A DNA stretch of 64,000 bases from Pseudomonadota bacterium (lineage in GTDB: Bacteria; Pseudomonadota; Gammaproteobacteria; Burkholderiales; Rhodocyclaceae), in NCBI GenBank assembly GCA_018241685.1, contig JAFEDJ010000005.1, positions 19,936 through 83,935 on the forward strand, written 5' to 3'. The notes under the pieces were generated by a model. It had not been told where the DNA came from. It saw only the letters and a list, made by a program, of their open reading frames with translations, and made no database searches. Numbering within the stretch: the stretch's first letter is position 1; each line of letters opens with the position of its first letter. Both the position numbers and the translations under genes were made by a program. This document shows positions 54,998 to 62,764 of the stretch, in pieces.

Positions 54998-56257
54998 TCA
55001 GGACGCCTGGCGCGCCGGCCACTGCAGCCGGTGCAGCACCAGATAGGCGAAGGAACCGATGACCACGCCCCAGAAGGCGGAACCGAGGCCCAGGAAGCTC
55101 ATCCCCGACGCCGTCGCCAGGAAGGTGATGATCGACGCTTCCCGATGATCCGCCTCGTTGATCGTGCCCATGATATTGGCGGTGATCGCACCGATCAGCG
55201 CCAGGCCAGCCAGCAGCGCGACGAACTCCTTCGGCAGCACCGCGAACAGGGACACGATGGTCGCCCCGAAGCAGCCGCCGATCAGGTAGAACACCCCGTT
55301 GGAGATCCCCGCCACGTAGCGCTTGGCCGGGTCGTCGTGGGCGTCCTTGCCGGTGCACAGCGCCGCGGTGATCGCCGCGATGACGATGGTGATACCGCCG
55401 AAGAAGGCCACGATCAGGGACGCAATGCTGGTGATCGCCAGGATCGGCCGCGCCGGCGTCGAATAGCCCGAGCTGCGCAGGATCGCCATGCCCGGCAGGA
55501 ACTGTCCGGTGATGCTGACCAGCACCAGCGGCAGCGCCAGGCTCAGCGTCGAACCCCAGCTCCACTCCGGCCGGATGAAGGTCGGCGTGGCAAAACTCAG
55601 CTGCACCTTGCTCAGATCCGCCCCGCCGATACCAACCGCCAGCGCAACACCGAGCAGCAGCACCAGCACCATGCAGTAACGCGGCAGCAGGCGCTTGAGG
55701 ATCACGTACGCAGCCACCATGCTGAAGGTCAGCAGCGGCATCGAGCCTGCCGACTTGAAGGCGTTGCTGCCGAACTGGAACAGGATGCCCGCCATCATGC
55801 CGGCGGCGATGCCCTTCGGCACGTGCTTCAGCACCCGGTCGAAATAGCCGGTGATGCCGATCACGAAGATCACCAGCGCCGCGGTGATGTAGGCCCCCAC
55901 CGCTTCGTTGAGGGACAGGCCGGGAAACAAGGTCACCAGCAGCGCCGTCCCAGGTGCGGACCACGCGGTGACGACCGGCACCTTCAGCACCCAGCTCAGA
56001 AAGATGCCCGACAGCGCCGCACCGATGGACACCGCCCACACCCACGAGGAGATCATGTCCGGCGACACATGGGCCGACTGGGCCGCCTGGAAGAAGATGA
56101 TCATCGGCCCCGAATAGGAGATCAGCACGGCCAGGAAGCCCGCCGTGACGGACGACACCGACCAGTCCTTGCTCAGCATGATTTTCTCCGCACTCTGGTT
56201 GGGCTGAGCGTCGGCGTCGTCACCGGCACGCCAGCCCTGCAGCACACGTTCAGTCAT
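54998..56257 (-). CDS. benE: Benzoate/H+ symporter BenE
   Basis: 419 residues from ATG 56257, which overlaps the end of the aldo/keto reductase gene by 8 bp; an alternative start (MLSKDW) is at 56179. Eleven to twelve membrane helices with BenE family motifs: SVSSVTAGFLAVLISYSGPM, VVTAWSAPGTALLV, LILAITSIASLIVAFFGGI-type segment (PILAITSIASLIVAFFGGIT), and GVFYLIGGCFGATIVSLFAV. It imports benzoate or a related aromatic acid by proton symport. It is in an operon with an aldo/keto reductase and away from the ben catabolic operon, so the window encodes two unrelated benzoate carriers. Confidence 0.93.
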   Translation of the reverse strand: MTERVLQGWRAGDDADAQPNQSAEKIMLSKDWSVSSVTAGFLAVLISYSGPMIIFFQAAQSAHVSPDMISSWVWAVSIGAALSGIFLSWVLKVPVVTAWSAPGTALLVTLFPGLSLNEAVGAYITAALVIFVIGITGYFDRVLKHVPKGIAAGMMAGILFQFGSNAFKSAGSMPLLTFSMVAAYVILKRLLPRYCMVLVLLLGVALAVGIGGADLSKVQLSFATPTFIRPEWSWGSTLSLALPLVLVSITGQFLPGMAILRSSGYSTPARPILAITSIASLIVAFFGGITIVIAAITAALCTGKDAHDDPAKRYVAGISNGVFYLIGGCFGATIVSLFAVLPKEFVALLAGLALIGAITANIMGTINEADHREASIITFLATASGMSFLGLGSAFWGVVIGSFAYLVLHRLQWPARQAS

Positions 56258-57221
56258 GGCCGGCCACTCCGCGCGGCCGGTACGGCGCCTCGAGGCGGGC
56301 CACCTCCTCCGCCGTCAGTTTCAACGAAATACCGGCCAGCGCATCCTTCAGGTGATGGGGCTTGGACGCGCCGACGATGGGCGCGGTGATGCCGGCCCGA
56401 CTCGCCACCCAGGCGATGGCTACCTGCGCCGCCGGCACGCCACGCTCCTGTGCCACGGCCTCGACCGCCGCGACGATGGTGTCCTCCGTCGCCTGCTGGT
56501 CGTACCACGCATGGGCCAGGTTGTCGGTATTCGCGCGCGTCGTCTGCGTCTTGCGCGAACCGGCGAGCAGGCCCCGGGCCAGCGGCGACCACGGCGTCAC
56601 GGCGATGCCTTCCTCCCGGCACAGGGGCAGCATCTCGCGCTCCTCTTCCCGGTAGATCAGGTTGTAGTGGTTCTGCATCGACACGAAGCGGGCCAGGCCA
56701 TGGCGCTCCTGGAAGGCCAGCATCTTCATGAACTGCCAGGAATACATGGACGACGCGCCGATGTAGCGTGCCTTGCCGGCGCGGACGATGTCGTCGAAGG
56801 CCTGCAACGTCTCCTCGATCGGCGTTTCCGGATCGAAGCGATGGGCGATGTAGAGGTCCACGTGGTCCGTGCCCAGCCGCTTCAGGGACGCGTCGATGCT
56901 GGCCATGATGTGCTTGCGCGACAGGCCGCGGTCATTCGGCCGCTGGCTCATCGGGTAGAAGACCTTGGTGGCGATCACCATGTCGTCCCGCGACGCGAAG
57001 TCCCGCAGCGCGCGGCCGAGGATCTCCTCGCTGGCGCCGAGAGAATACATGTCGGCGGTGTCGAAGAAGTTGATGCCGGCGTCGAGCGCCTGACGGATGA
57101 AGCCACGGCTGGCCTCCTCGTCGAGCACCCACTCGCGCCAGCTCGACTTGCCATAGGTCATGCAACCCAGGCACAGGGGCGACACCTTGAGGCCGGTGGA
57201 GCCGAATCGTACGTAATCCAT
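56250..57221 (-). CDS. Aldo/keto reductase
   Basis: 323 residues. (beta/alpha)8 AKR fold: start MDYVRFGSTGLKVSPLCLGC, catalytic Asp/Tyr in INFFDTADMYSLGASEEILG, Lys in MVIATKVFYPM, and the His position in HVDLYIAHRFDPETPIEETL. C-terminal NADPH motif PIVGASKPHHLKDALAGI. It resembles the YajO/Tas-like soluble AKRs that reduce aldehydes or aryl carbonyls. It is the first gene of an AKR-benE pair divergent from a LysR-type regulator, which likely controls it. The substrate is not known. Confidence 0.93.
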   Translation of the reverse strand: MDYVRFGSTGLKVSPLCLGCMTYGKSSWREWVLDEEASRGFIRQALDAGINFFDTADMYSLGASEEILGRALRDFASRDDMVIATKVFYPMSQRPNDRGLSRKHIMASIDASLKRLGTDHVDLYIAHRFDPETPIEETLQAFDDIVRAGKARYIGASSMYSWQFMKMLAFQERHGLARFVSMQNHYNLIYREEEREMLPLCREEGIAVTPWSPLARGLLAGSRKTQTTRANTDNLAHAWYDQQATEDTIVAAVEAVAQERGVPAAQVAIAWVASRAGITAPIVGASKPHHLKDALAGISLKLTAEEVARLEAPYRPRGVAGHD

Positions 57222-57309
57222 GCCATATCTCTTTTTGATGCAATGCGGATCTTGAGGAGGATTATGAGTATTGGCCGTGGATTGATAAATGTGTTGAAAA
57301 CAGCAACAC

Positions 57310-57328
57310 TGTTTGCATCAAGCAAACA
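57310..57328. promoter_or_regulatory. LysR-type operator palindrome
   Basis: TGTTTGC (57310-57316) and GCAAACA (57322-57328) are perfect inverted arms around ATCAA, containing a T-N11-A core. It lies 12 bp before the LysR gene and in the divergent promoter region of the aldo/keto reductase gene. Confidence 0.55.
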
Positions 57329-57339
57329 ATTGACACGCC

Positions 57340-58257
57340 GTGGACCATCTCCAAGCCATGCGGCTGTACACCCGCATCGTCGAACTGGGCAGCTTCAGCC
57401 GCGCCTCGGAACAGCTCGACCTGCCGCGAGCCTCGGCCACGCAGATCATCAAGCAGCTCGAAGCCCACCTTGGCACGCGCCTCCTGCTGCGCACCACGCG
57501 CCAGGTCCGCCCGACCCTCGACGGCGACGCCTACTACCAGCGCTGCGTGGCGGTGCTGGCCGACATCGACGACATGGAAGCGTCCTTCTCCCAGGCCGCC
57601 CGCGACCCGCGCGGCCGCCTGAAGGTGGACATGTCCGGCTCCCTGTGCCGGCTGGTGCTGATGCCGGCGCTACCGGCGTTCTGCGCCCGTTATCCGCTGA
57701 TCGGCCTGGAGATCAGCGTCAGCGACCGGCAGATCGACCTGGTACGGGAAGGGGTGGACTGCGTGCTGCGCATCGGCGAACTGCGCGACTCGAACCTGGT
57801 CGCCCGGCCGCTGGGGCGCCTCGAACAGCTCAGCTGCGCCAGCGCCGACTACCTGGCCCGGCATGGCACGCCGCACACGCTGGGCGAGCTCGACGCCCAC
57901 CGGATGGTGGACTACCTGTCCGCTTCGTCCGGAAAATCCATTCCGCTCGAATTCACCGACGGCGCGGCTGTCGTGACCCGCAGCCTGCCTTCCACGGTAG
58001 CCGTCAATAACGGCGACGCCTACGTGGCAGCCTGCGAGGCCGGCTTCGGCATCGTCCAGATGCCCCGCTACCACGTAACCCGCCAACTTGCTGCCGGTAC
58101 GTTGGTGGAGGTCCTCCCCGACCATCGCCCGCCGTCCCTGCCGCTGACCGTGCTGTATCCGCAGAACCGCCACCTGTCGCCGCGGGTCCGGGTCTTCATC
58201 GAGTGGCTGCAAGGCTTGTTTGCAGTGCAGCGAACGCACACCCCGCAACAGCCGTGA
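57340..58257 (+). CDS. LysR family transcriptional regulator
   Basis: 305 residues from a GTG at 57340. N-terminal winged HTH (MRLYTRIVELGSFSRASEQL, ASATQIIKQLEAHLGTRLLL) and a two-lobed effector domain (LKVDMSGSLCRLVLMPALPA, IDLVREGVDCVLRIGELRDS, VAACEAGFGIVQMPRYHV). It belongs to the large AaeR/DmlR-like branch. It is divergent from the aldo/keto reductase-benE operon with one clear palindrome between. The ligand is unknown; an aromatic acid carried by BenE would be logical. A candidate small RNA starts right after its stop. Confidence 0.92.
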   Translation: MDHLQAMRLYTRIVELGSFSRASEQLDLPRASATQIIKQLEAHLGTRLLLRTTRQVRPTLDGDAYYQRCVAVLADIDDMEASFSQAARDPRGRLKVDMSGSLCRLVLMPALPAFCARYPLIGLEISVSDRQIDLVREGVDCVLRIGELRDSNLVARPLGRLEQLSCASADYLARHGTPHTLGELDAHRMVDYLSASSGKSIPLEFTDGAAVVTRSLPSTVAVNNGDAYVAACEAGFGIVQMPRYHVTRQLAAGTLVEVLPDHRPPSLPLTVLYPQNRHLSPRVRVFIEWLQGLFAVQRTHTPQQP

Positions 58258-58260
58258 AGT

Positions 58261-58288
58261 TTGTTACGGTCCGTTACATGTTTATATT
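58261..58288 (+). promoter_or_regulatory. Sigma-70 promoter for the candidate small RNA
   Basis: -35 TTGTTA (58261-58266) and -10 TATATT (58283-58288) are spaced by 16 bp, immediately after the LysR stop codon. The predicted start is near 58295. Confidence 0.55.
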
Positions 58289-58294
58289 GCGCCG

Positions 58295-58394
58295 CAACAT
58301 CAATTTCATTAGTATGAAACCTGTCTCCTCCACCCTCCTCCTTTGGTGTGGATTTAAGCCCGAGCAACCTCCCCGGTTACTCGGGCTTCTTTTC
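58295..58394 (+). ncRNA. Candidate C-rich trans-acting small RNA (~100 nt)
   Basis: Structure read from sequence: a 5' hairpin (TTTCAT at 58304, ATGAAA at 58314), a ~35-nt unpaired pyrimidine stretch with two CTCCTCC/CCTCCTCC-type motifs (58320-58346) complementary to Shine-Dalgarno sequences, and a Rho-independent terminator (AAGCCCGAG at 58356, CTCGGGCTT at 58380, then CTTTTC). A promoter sits at the correct distance upstream. This hairpin, C-rich loop, terminator layout is that of Hfq-type sRNAs such as the CcsR family of alphaproteobacteria or the C-rich sibling sRNAs of Neisseria. It could instead be only the 3' end of the LysR mRNA. Confidence 0.55.
58356..58394 (+). terminator. Rho-independent terminator
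   Basis: A 9-bp perfect stem (AAGCCCGAG/CTCGGGCTT) with an inner AACC/GGTT helix and a TCCCC loop, followed by CTTTTC. It ends both the LysR transcript and the candidate sRNA. Confidence 0.8.
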
Positions 58395-58433
58395 GTCTGG
58401 AGTCCGGCCTTTTGTCATTGCAGATAAAAATCT

Positions 58434-58449
58434 CTAGACGACTGGTCTA
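58434..58449. promoter_or_regulatory. NemR operator, copy 1
   Basis: CTAGACGACTGGTCTA, an inverted repeat TAGAC-N5-GTCTA, 22 bp before the nemR start. The identical 16-mer recurs at 59101. Autoregulation by NemR is expected. Confidence 0.75.
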
Positions 58450-58471
58450 ATCCGATCTAGGATTCACATCC

Positions 58472-59056
58472 ATGAAGCAGCCTTACGCCGATACCCGCCA
58501 GCACATCCTCGACACCGCCAGCCACCTGATCGCGGCAAAGGGCTTTTCCTGCGTGGGTCTCAACGAGGTGCTGCAGTCGGCGGAGGTGCCGAAGGGCTCC
58601 TTCTACCACTACTTCAAGTCCAAGGAGCAGTTCGGCCAAGCCCTGCTGGAAGACTTCTTCACCCGCTACCTCGGCTTTATCGACACCCTGTTCGCCAATC
58701 CGGAACTCCCGGCCCGCGACCGCCTGCTGAGCTACTGGCAGCAATGGCGGGACACCCAGTGCGAGGGCTGCGACGAGCAGAAGTGCATGGTGGTCAAGCT
58801 CAGCGCAGAAGTCGCCGACCTGTCCGAAGCCATGCGCCTCACTTTGCGCGATGGCACCGAACGCGTCATCGGCCGCTTGGCGGACTGCATCGCGGCGGGC
58901 GCCGCCGACGGCTCCCTGCCGGCCCTCGAACCGCTCGACACCGCGCGGACGCTGTACCAGCTGTGGCTGGGCGCCAGCCTGCTGGCCAAGCTGCATCGCA
59001 CCGAATGCCCACTCGAACACGCGATGGGCGCGACGAAAAAGATCCTGTCCCTTTGA
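58472..59056 (+). CDS. nemR: TetR family electrophile/hypochlorite-responsive repressor NemR
   Basis: 194 residues. TetR HTH at ~8-55 (LIAAKGFSCVGLNEVLQSAE, VPKGSFYHYFKSKEQFGQAL), very close to E. coli NemR in this stretch. The regulatory part keeps KCMVVKLSAEVADLSEAMR, where the Cys matches the redox-active Cys106 of E. coli NemR (GCLTVKLSAEV). Two further cysteines just before it (CEGCDEQ) are extra. Oxidation or alkylation by bleach, quinones or aldehydes should release it from DNA. It is followed by yqhD and nemA, with identical operators before nemR and before yqhD. Confidence 0.9.
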   Translation: MKQPYADTRQHILDTASHLIAAKGFSCVGLNEVLQSAEVPKGSFYHYFKSKEQFGQALLEDFFTRYLGFIDTLFANPELPARDRLLSYWQQWRDTQCEGCDEQKCMVVKLSAEVADLSEAMRLTLRDGTERVIGRLADCIAAGAADGSLPALEPLDTARTLYQLWLGASLLAKLHRTECPLEHAMGATKKILSL

Positions 59057-59100
59057 ACCTTTGAGCAGACTGCCGCTCCGAGACATCATTTGCCGAGAAA

Positions 59101-59116
59101 CTAGACGACTGGTCTA
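59101..59116. promoter_or_regulatory. NemR operator, copy 2
   Basis: The same CTAGACGACTGGTCTA as at 58434, here 20 bp before the yqhD start. It marks a second NemR-controlled promoter for yqhD-nemA. Confidence 0.75.
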
Positions 59117-59136
59117 TTCATACAAAAGGAATACCC

Positions 59137-60300
59137 ATGCTGAACTTCGATTACTTCAATCCGACCCGCATCGTGTTTGGCGAAGGCAGCATCGCCCGCC
59201 TCGATGAACTGGTCCCGGCCGACGCCCGTGTGCTGGTGCTGTACGGCGGCGGCAGCGCCGAGCGCAACGGCACGCTGGCCGAGGTGGAGGCCGCCCTGCC
59301 CGGCCGCATCGTCAAGCGTTTCGGCGGCATCGAGCCCAACCCGGCCTACGAGACGCTGATGGAAGCCGTCGCTCTGATCCGTGCAGAGAAGCTCGACTTC
59401 CTGCTCGCCGTCGGCGGCGGCTCGGTCATCGACGGCACCAAGTTCGTCGCCGCCGCCGTCAATTACAGTGCCAGCGACGATCCCTGGCACATCCTCGAAA
59501 CCTTCGGTGCCCACATCGCAAGTGCCTTGCCGATGGGCGCCGTGCTGACGCTGCCGGCCACCGGTTCCGAGATGAACAACTTCTCGGTGGTCAGCCGCAA
59601 GTCCTTGCACGCCAAGCTGCCCTTCGCGAGCCCCCACGTCTTTCCGCAGTTCTCGGTCCTTGACCCGGTCAAGACCTACACGCTGCCGGCCCGCCAGATC
59701 GCCAACGGCGCGGTGGACGCCTTCGTGCATGTGGTCGAGCAATACCTCACCTATACGGCCAACGCGCCGGTGCAGGACCGCTACGCAGAAGGCCTGCTGC
59801 AGACCCTCATCGAGGTCGGCCCGCAGGCGCTCGCCACGCCGCAGGATTACGACGTGCGCGCCAACCTGATGTGGGCCGCCACCCAGGCCCTCAACGGCCT
59901 GATCGGCGCCGGCGTGCCGCAGGACTGGGCCACCCACATGATCGGCCACGAGATCACCGCGATGTTCGGCCTCGACCACGCCCAGACCCTCGCCGTCGTG
60001 CTGCCGTCCATGCTCGACCTGCGCCGCGAGGCCAAGCGCGACAAGCTGCTGCAGTACGCCGCCCGCGTGTGGAACATCCAGTCCGGCAGCGACGACGAAC
60101 GCATCGACGCGGCCATCGCCCACACCCGCGCCTTCTTCGAATCCCTCGGCGTGAAGACCCGCCTCAGCGACTACGGCATCGGTGCCGACGCGGTGCCGCG
60201 CCTCGTCGCCCAGCTGGAAGCCCACGGCATGACCGCCCTCGGCGAACGCCAGGACGTGGACCCGGCCCTCAGCCGCCGCGTGCTCGAAGCCGCTCTCTGA
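59137..60300 (+). CDS. yqhD: NADPH-dependent aldehyde reductase YqhD (iron-containing ADH family)
   Basis: 387 residues, the same length as E. coli YqhD and alignable throughout: NPTRIVFGEGSIARLDEL, FGGIEPNPAYETLMEAV, VGGGSVIDGTKFVAAA (cofactor loop), metal ligands in NGAVDAFVHVVEQYLT (Asp, His) and HMIGHEITAMFGLDHAQT (two His). Cytoplasmic enzyme reducing short-chain, lipid-derived and reactive aldehydes such as glyoxal, malondialdehyde and acrolein with NADPH. In E. coli it is controlled by YqhC; here it sits between nemR and nemA behind a NemR operator, so it appears to have joined the NemR electrophile regulon. Confidence 0.94.
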   Translation: MLNFDYFNPTRIVFGEGSIARLDELVPADARVLVLYGGGSAERNGTLAEVEAALPGRIVKRFGGIEPNPAYETLMEAVALIRAEKLDFLLAVGGGSVIDGTKFVAAAVNYSASDDPWHILETFGAHIASALPMGAVLTLPATGSEMNNFSVVSRKSLHAKLPFASPHVFPQFSVLDPVKTYTLPARQIANGAVDAFVHVVEQYLTYTANAPVQDRYAEGLLQTLIEVGPQALATPQDYDVRANLMWAATQALNGLIGAGVPQDWATHMIGHEITAMFGLDHAQTLAVVLPSMLDLRREAKRDKLLQYAARVWNIQSGSDDERIDAAIAHTRAFFESLGVKTRLSDYGIGADAVPRLVAQLEAHGMTALGERQDVDPALSRRVLEAAL

Positions 60301-60353
60301 CACCCCCTCCGACTCCCCATCAAGCAAGCCCCTCAACGACAAGGAACCCGACC

Positions 60354-61442
60354 ATGACGACCCTCTTCGACCCCGTCCGCATCGGCGACATCGAACTCGC
60401 CAACCGCATCGTGATGGCGCCGCTGACCCGCAACCGCGCCACCGGCGGCGTACCCAACGAGCTGATGGTGGAGTACTACCGCCAGCGCGCCAGCGCCGGC
60501 CTGATCATCACCGAGGCCAGCCCGATCAGCCCGATGGCCCACGGCTACCTCGACACCCCGGGCATCTACACGCCGGAACAAGTCGCCGGCTGGCGCAAGG
60601 TGACCGACGCGGTGCACGCTGCCGGCGGCCGCATCGTGGTCCAGCTGTGGCACGTGGGCCGCATCTCCCACACCTCCCTGCTGCCCGATGGCGCCGCGCC
60701 GGTGTCGTCCACCGCCCGCCGCGCCGAGACAGTGACCTTCACCCGCGAAGGCTTCGTACCCACGTCTACGCCGCGTGCGCTGCGTGACGACGAACTGCCC
60801 GGTATCGTCGCGGACTACCGCCACGCCGCCCGCTGCGCCATCGAAGCCGGCTTCGACGGCGTCGAGATCCACGCCGCCAACACCTACCTGCTCGACCAGT
60901 TCCTGCGCGACAGCGTGAACGACCGCAGCGGCCCTTACGGCGGCAGCATCCCCAACCGGGCCCGCCTGCTGCTCGAAGTGGTGGAAGCGATCAGCGCGGA
61001 AATCGGCGCCGCCCGCACCGGTATCCGCCTCAGCCCACTGATGACCTTCGGCGGCAGCTCGCCGGTGGACAGCAACCCGCAAGCCCTCTACGACTACCTG
61101 ATCGCCCAGCTGGCACCGAAGGGTCTGGCCTTCCTGCATATCATCGAGGGCGAGACCGGCGGCGCACGTGAGCCCGAAGGCGCACCTGCCTTCGACTACG
61201 CCTCCCTGCGCAGCGCCTTCGGCGGCCCGTGGATGGTCAACAACGGCTTCAACCGCGGCACAGCCTTCGAAGCCGTCGCCAACGGCGAAGCCGACCTCAT
61301 CGCCTACGGCCGCGCCTTCATCAGCAATCCCGACCTGGTCCGCCGCCTGAAGGAAGACGCGCCGCTCAACGAGCTGCGCGCCGACAAGCTGTACGGCGGC
61401 GGTGCCGAGGGCTACACCGACTATCCGGTACTGGCCGGCTGA
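60354..61442 (+). CDS. nemA: Old yellow enzyme, N-ethylmaleimide reductase-like (NemA)
   Basis: 362 residues from ATG 60354. FMN-binding (beta/alpha)8 barrel: FDPVRIGDIELANRIVMAPL-type opening (LANRIVMAPLTRNRA), VVQLWHVGRISH, the active-site His-x-x-Asn and Tyr in VEIHAANTYLLDQFLRD, NDRSGPYGGSIPNRARLLLE, and C-terminal ADLIAYGRAFISNPDLVRRL. Reduces activated C=C bonds of enals, quinones, maleimides and nitrate esters using NADPH. It lies 53 bp after yqhD and is the last gene of the NemR regulon, followed by a terminator. Confidence 0.94.
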   Translation: MTTLFDPVRIGDIELANRIVMAPLTRNRATGGVPNELMVEYYRQRASAGLIITEASPISPMAHGYLDTPGIYTPEQVAGWRKVTDAVHAAGGRIVVQLWHVGRISHTSLLPDGAAPVSSTARRAETVTFTREGFVPTSTPRALRDDELPGIVADYRHAARCAIEAGFDGVEIHAANTYLLDQFLRDSVNDRSGPYGGSIPNRARLLLEVVEAISAEIGAARTGIRLSPLMTFGGSSPVDSNPQALYDYLIAQLAPKGLAFLHIIEGETGGAREPEGAPAFDYASLRSAFGGPWMVNNGFNRGTAFEAVANGEADLIAYGRAFISNPDLVRRLKEDAPLNELRADKLYGGGAEGYTDYPVLAG

Positions 61443-61570
61443 TCCGCTCGATCCCGTTGCACGCCGGTCTGGTAACGGCCTGCGTGCAGTGGGCCGACTT
61501 CTCGAAGTCATGAACAGAGCGCTTGCGGAATGCGCTCAGGATGTCGGTCCAGCCCGGATAGATCCCCGCA

Positions 61571-61627
61571 AAGTGGGCCCGTTGTCGCCGGAAGTCCCCG
61601 GCACATACAATCGGCGCCCACTTTTTT
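61571..61627 (+). terminator. Rho-independent terminator of nemR-yqhD-nemA
   Basis: AAGTGGGC (61571) pairs with GCCCACTT (61616), enclosing a smaller CGCCGG/CCGGC helix, followed by a run of T (TTTT). The remaining 61443-61711 spacer contains no gene I can support. Confidence 0.7.
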
Positions 61628-61711
61628 CATTCTCCGAAAAACCAGGAAGGGCACCTGCTGAACACGCCCCTGCGCCGCCAACCCTGCGGCGACACACCAA
61701 GCGCCTGACGC

Positions 61712-62305
61712 TCAGTCCTTCAGGCTGCCGAGCAGCTTGGCCTGATCCCTGAAGCCCCCTTGCACCTGGTTCAGGGAGAACTCCAGCCGCAGCACGTTCT
61801 CGGCGAACTTCGCCCGTTCGGAATCCATCTCGACGGTGTTGCCGTCCACCGCCCCCTGGCCGGGCACCTGGTACTTGAGGGCCAGCGCCTGGGCCATGCG
61901 TTCGGTGCGGCCGGGCAGATGCCCCCCCGTGGTGGACGTCATCTTGAGCTGCGCCGTCGGTGGCGTCAGCGCCGCCTGCAGCGCATCCTTCAGGTCCACG
62001 TCGCGGGCCTTGAAGTTGGGCGTGTCGGCGTTGGCGATGTTGGAGGCGATCACCTGCTGGCGCTCCGACAAGACGTTGAGCACCCGCTCGTCGTAATCGT
62101 CGTCGGTGCTGCCCGGCGGCGGCAGGGCCATGTGGCGGGAATCCGTACGCAGGCCATTGACCGTGGTCCGCTTGATGTTCTGGGACACCAGCTCGGCAAA
62201 CGAAGAGCCCGCCTCGCTGCTACCCGCCATCTCCTTGCCGGTGATCGGCGTGGCATTGGGCTGCAACAGGCTCAGCGGCGCGGCGGGAGTGGTCAGCGTG
62301 CTCAT
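61712..62305 (-). CDS. flgB: Flagellar basal-body rod protein FlgB-like, with long N-terminal extension
   Basis: 197 residues. Residues ~75-197 match FlgB: ERQQVIASNIANADTPNFKA, the axial-protein N-terminal signature, followed by RDVDLKDALQAAL and the C-terminal NTVEMDSERAKFAENVLRLE and FSLNQVQGGF. The first ~70 residues (MSTLTTPAAPLSLLQPNATP and GKEMAGSSEAGSSFAELVSQ) are extra: normal FlgB is ~130-140 residues and starts at the equivalent of residue ~70. No flgC or other flagellar gene is next to it. It is either an orphan proximal-rod paralogue or the edge of a rearranged flagellar locus. The start ATG 62305 has a modest ribosome site. Confidence 0.8.
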   Translation of the reverse strand: MSTLTTPAAPLSLLQPNATPITGKEMAGSSEAGSSFAELVSQNIKRTTVNGLRTDSRHMALPPPGSTDDDYDERVLNVLSERQQVIASNIANADTPNFKARDVDLKDALQAALTPPTAQLKMTSTTGGHLPGRTERMAQALALKYQVPGQGAVDGNTVEMDSERAKFAENVLRLEFSLNQVQGGFRDQAKLLGSLKD

Positions 62306-62474
62306 GGCGACACCTTAGCATCGTCCAACACCGCCAAGGCACCGGCAAGACGGGTTTTTGGCCCTTATTTCCGCAGGCCCGGGCGCTACCGTGGCCCTGC
62401 CATGCCAGGCCATCCCCCGGCACGCCCGATCAAGCGGCCCGGAAAGTCCGGCAGCCGCCCTGTGGAGGACGGCG

Positions 62475-62659
62475 GTCGGGCAGAAAGCCCGACGCGCCGC
62501 CCGCCAAAGCCGACGGATCGCCCAATCACCCCGGCCACTCCCCCGCGCCACTCGGTCGGCGAGCATCGGAGCCCAAGGCCTCGGGCTCCGATGCTCATCC
62601 GTCAGGCTTCGGGCACGGCCGGTCGAGCTCAAAGCCCGATCCGCCGCCCTCTGGACGGG
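62475..62659. repeat. Hairpin-rich intergenic segment with repeated motif
   Basis: In the 62306-62764 spacer I see no gene. It contains GTCGGGC/GCCCGAC (62475/62487), a perfect 14-bp inverted repeat GAGCATCGGAGCCC/GGGCTCCGATGCTC (62561/62583), and a direct repeat of AAAGCCCGA followed by CGCCGCCC at about 62484 and 62631. It resembles REP-like or duplicated terminator DNA. Confidence 0.5.
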
Positions 62660-62670
62660 GCATTCCACGC

Positions 62671-62712
62671 AAAAAGGCCCACCGTCGGAGCGCTGTACTC
62701 CGATGGCGGGCC
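62671..62712 (-). terminator. Rho-independent terminator of the second porin gene
   Basis: On the minus strand a GGCCCGCCATCGGAG / CTCCGACGGTGGGCC stem (two imperfect pairs) is followed directly by TTTTT. It lies 50 bp past the porin stop. Confidence 0.7.
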
Positions 62713-62764
62713 GTAGTGCCCGACAACTCGCCCTCGCAACGCGGCGAGGCGCCCGGCGCGCGGC

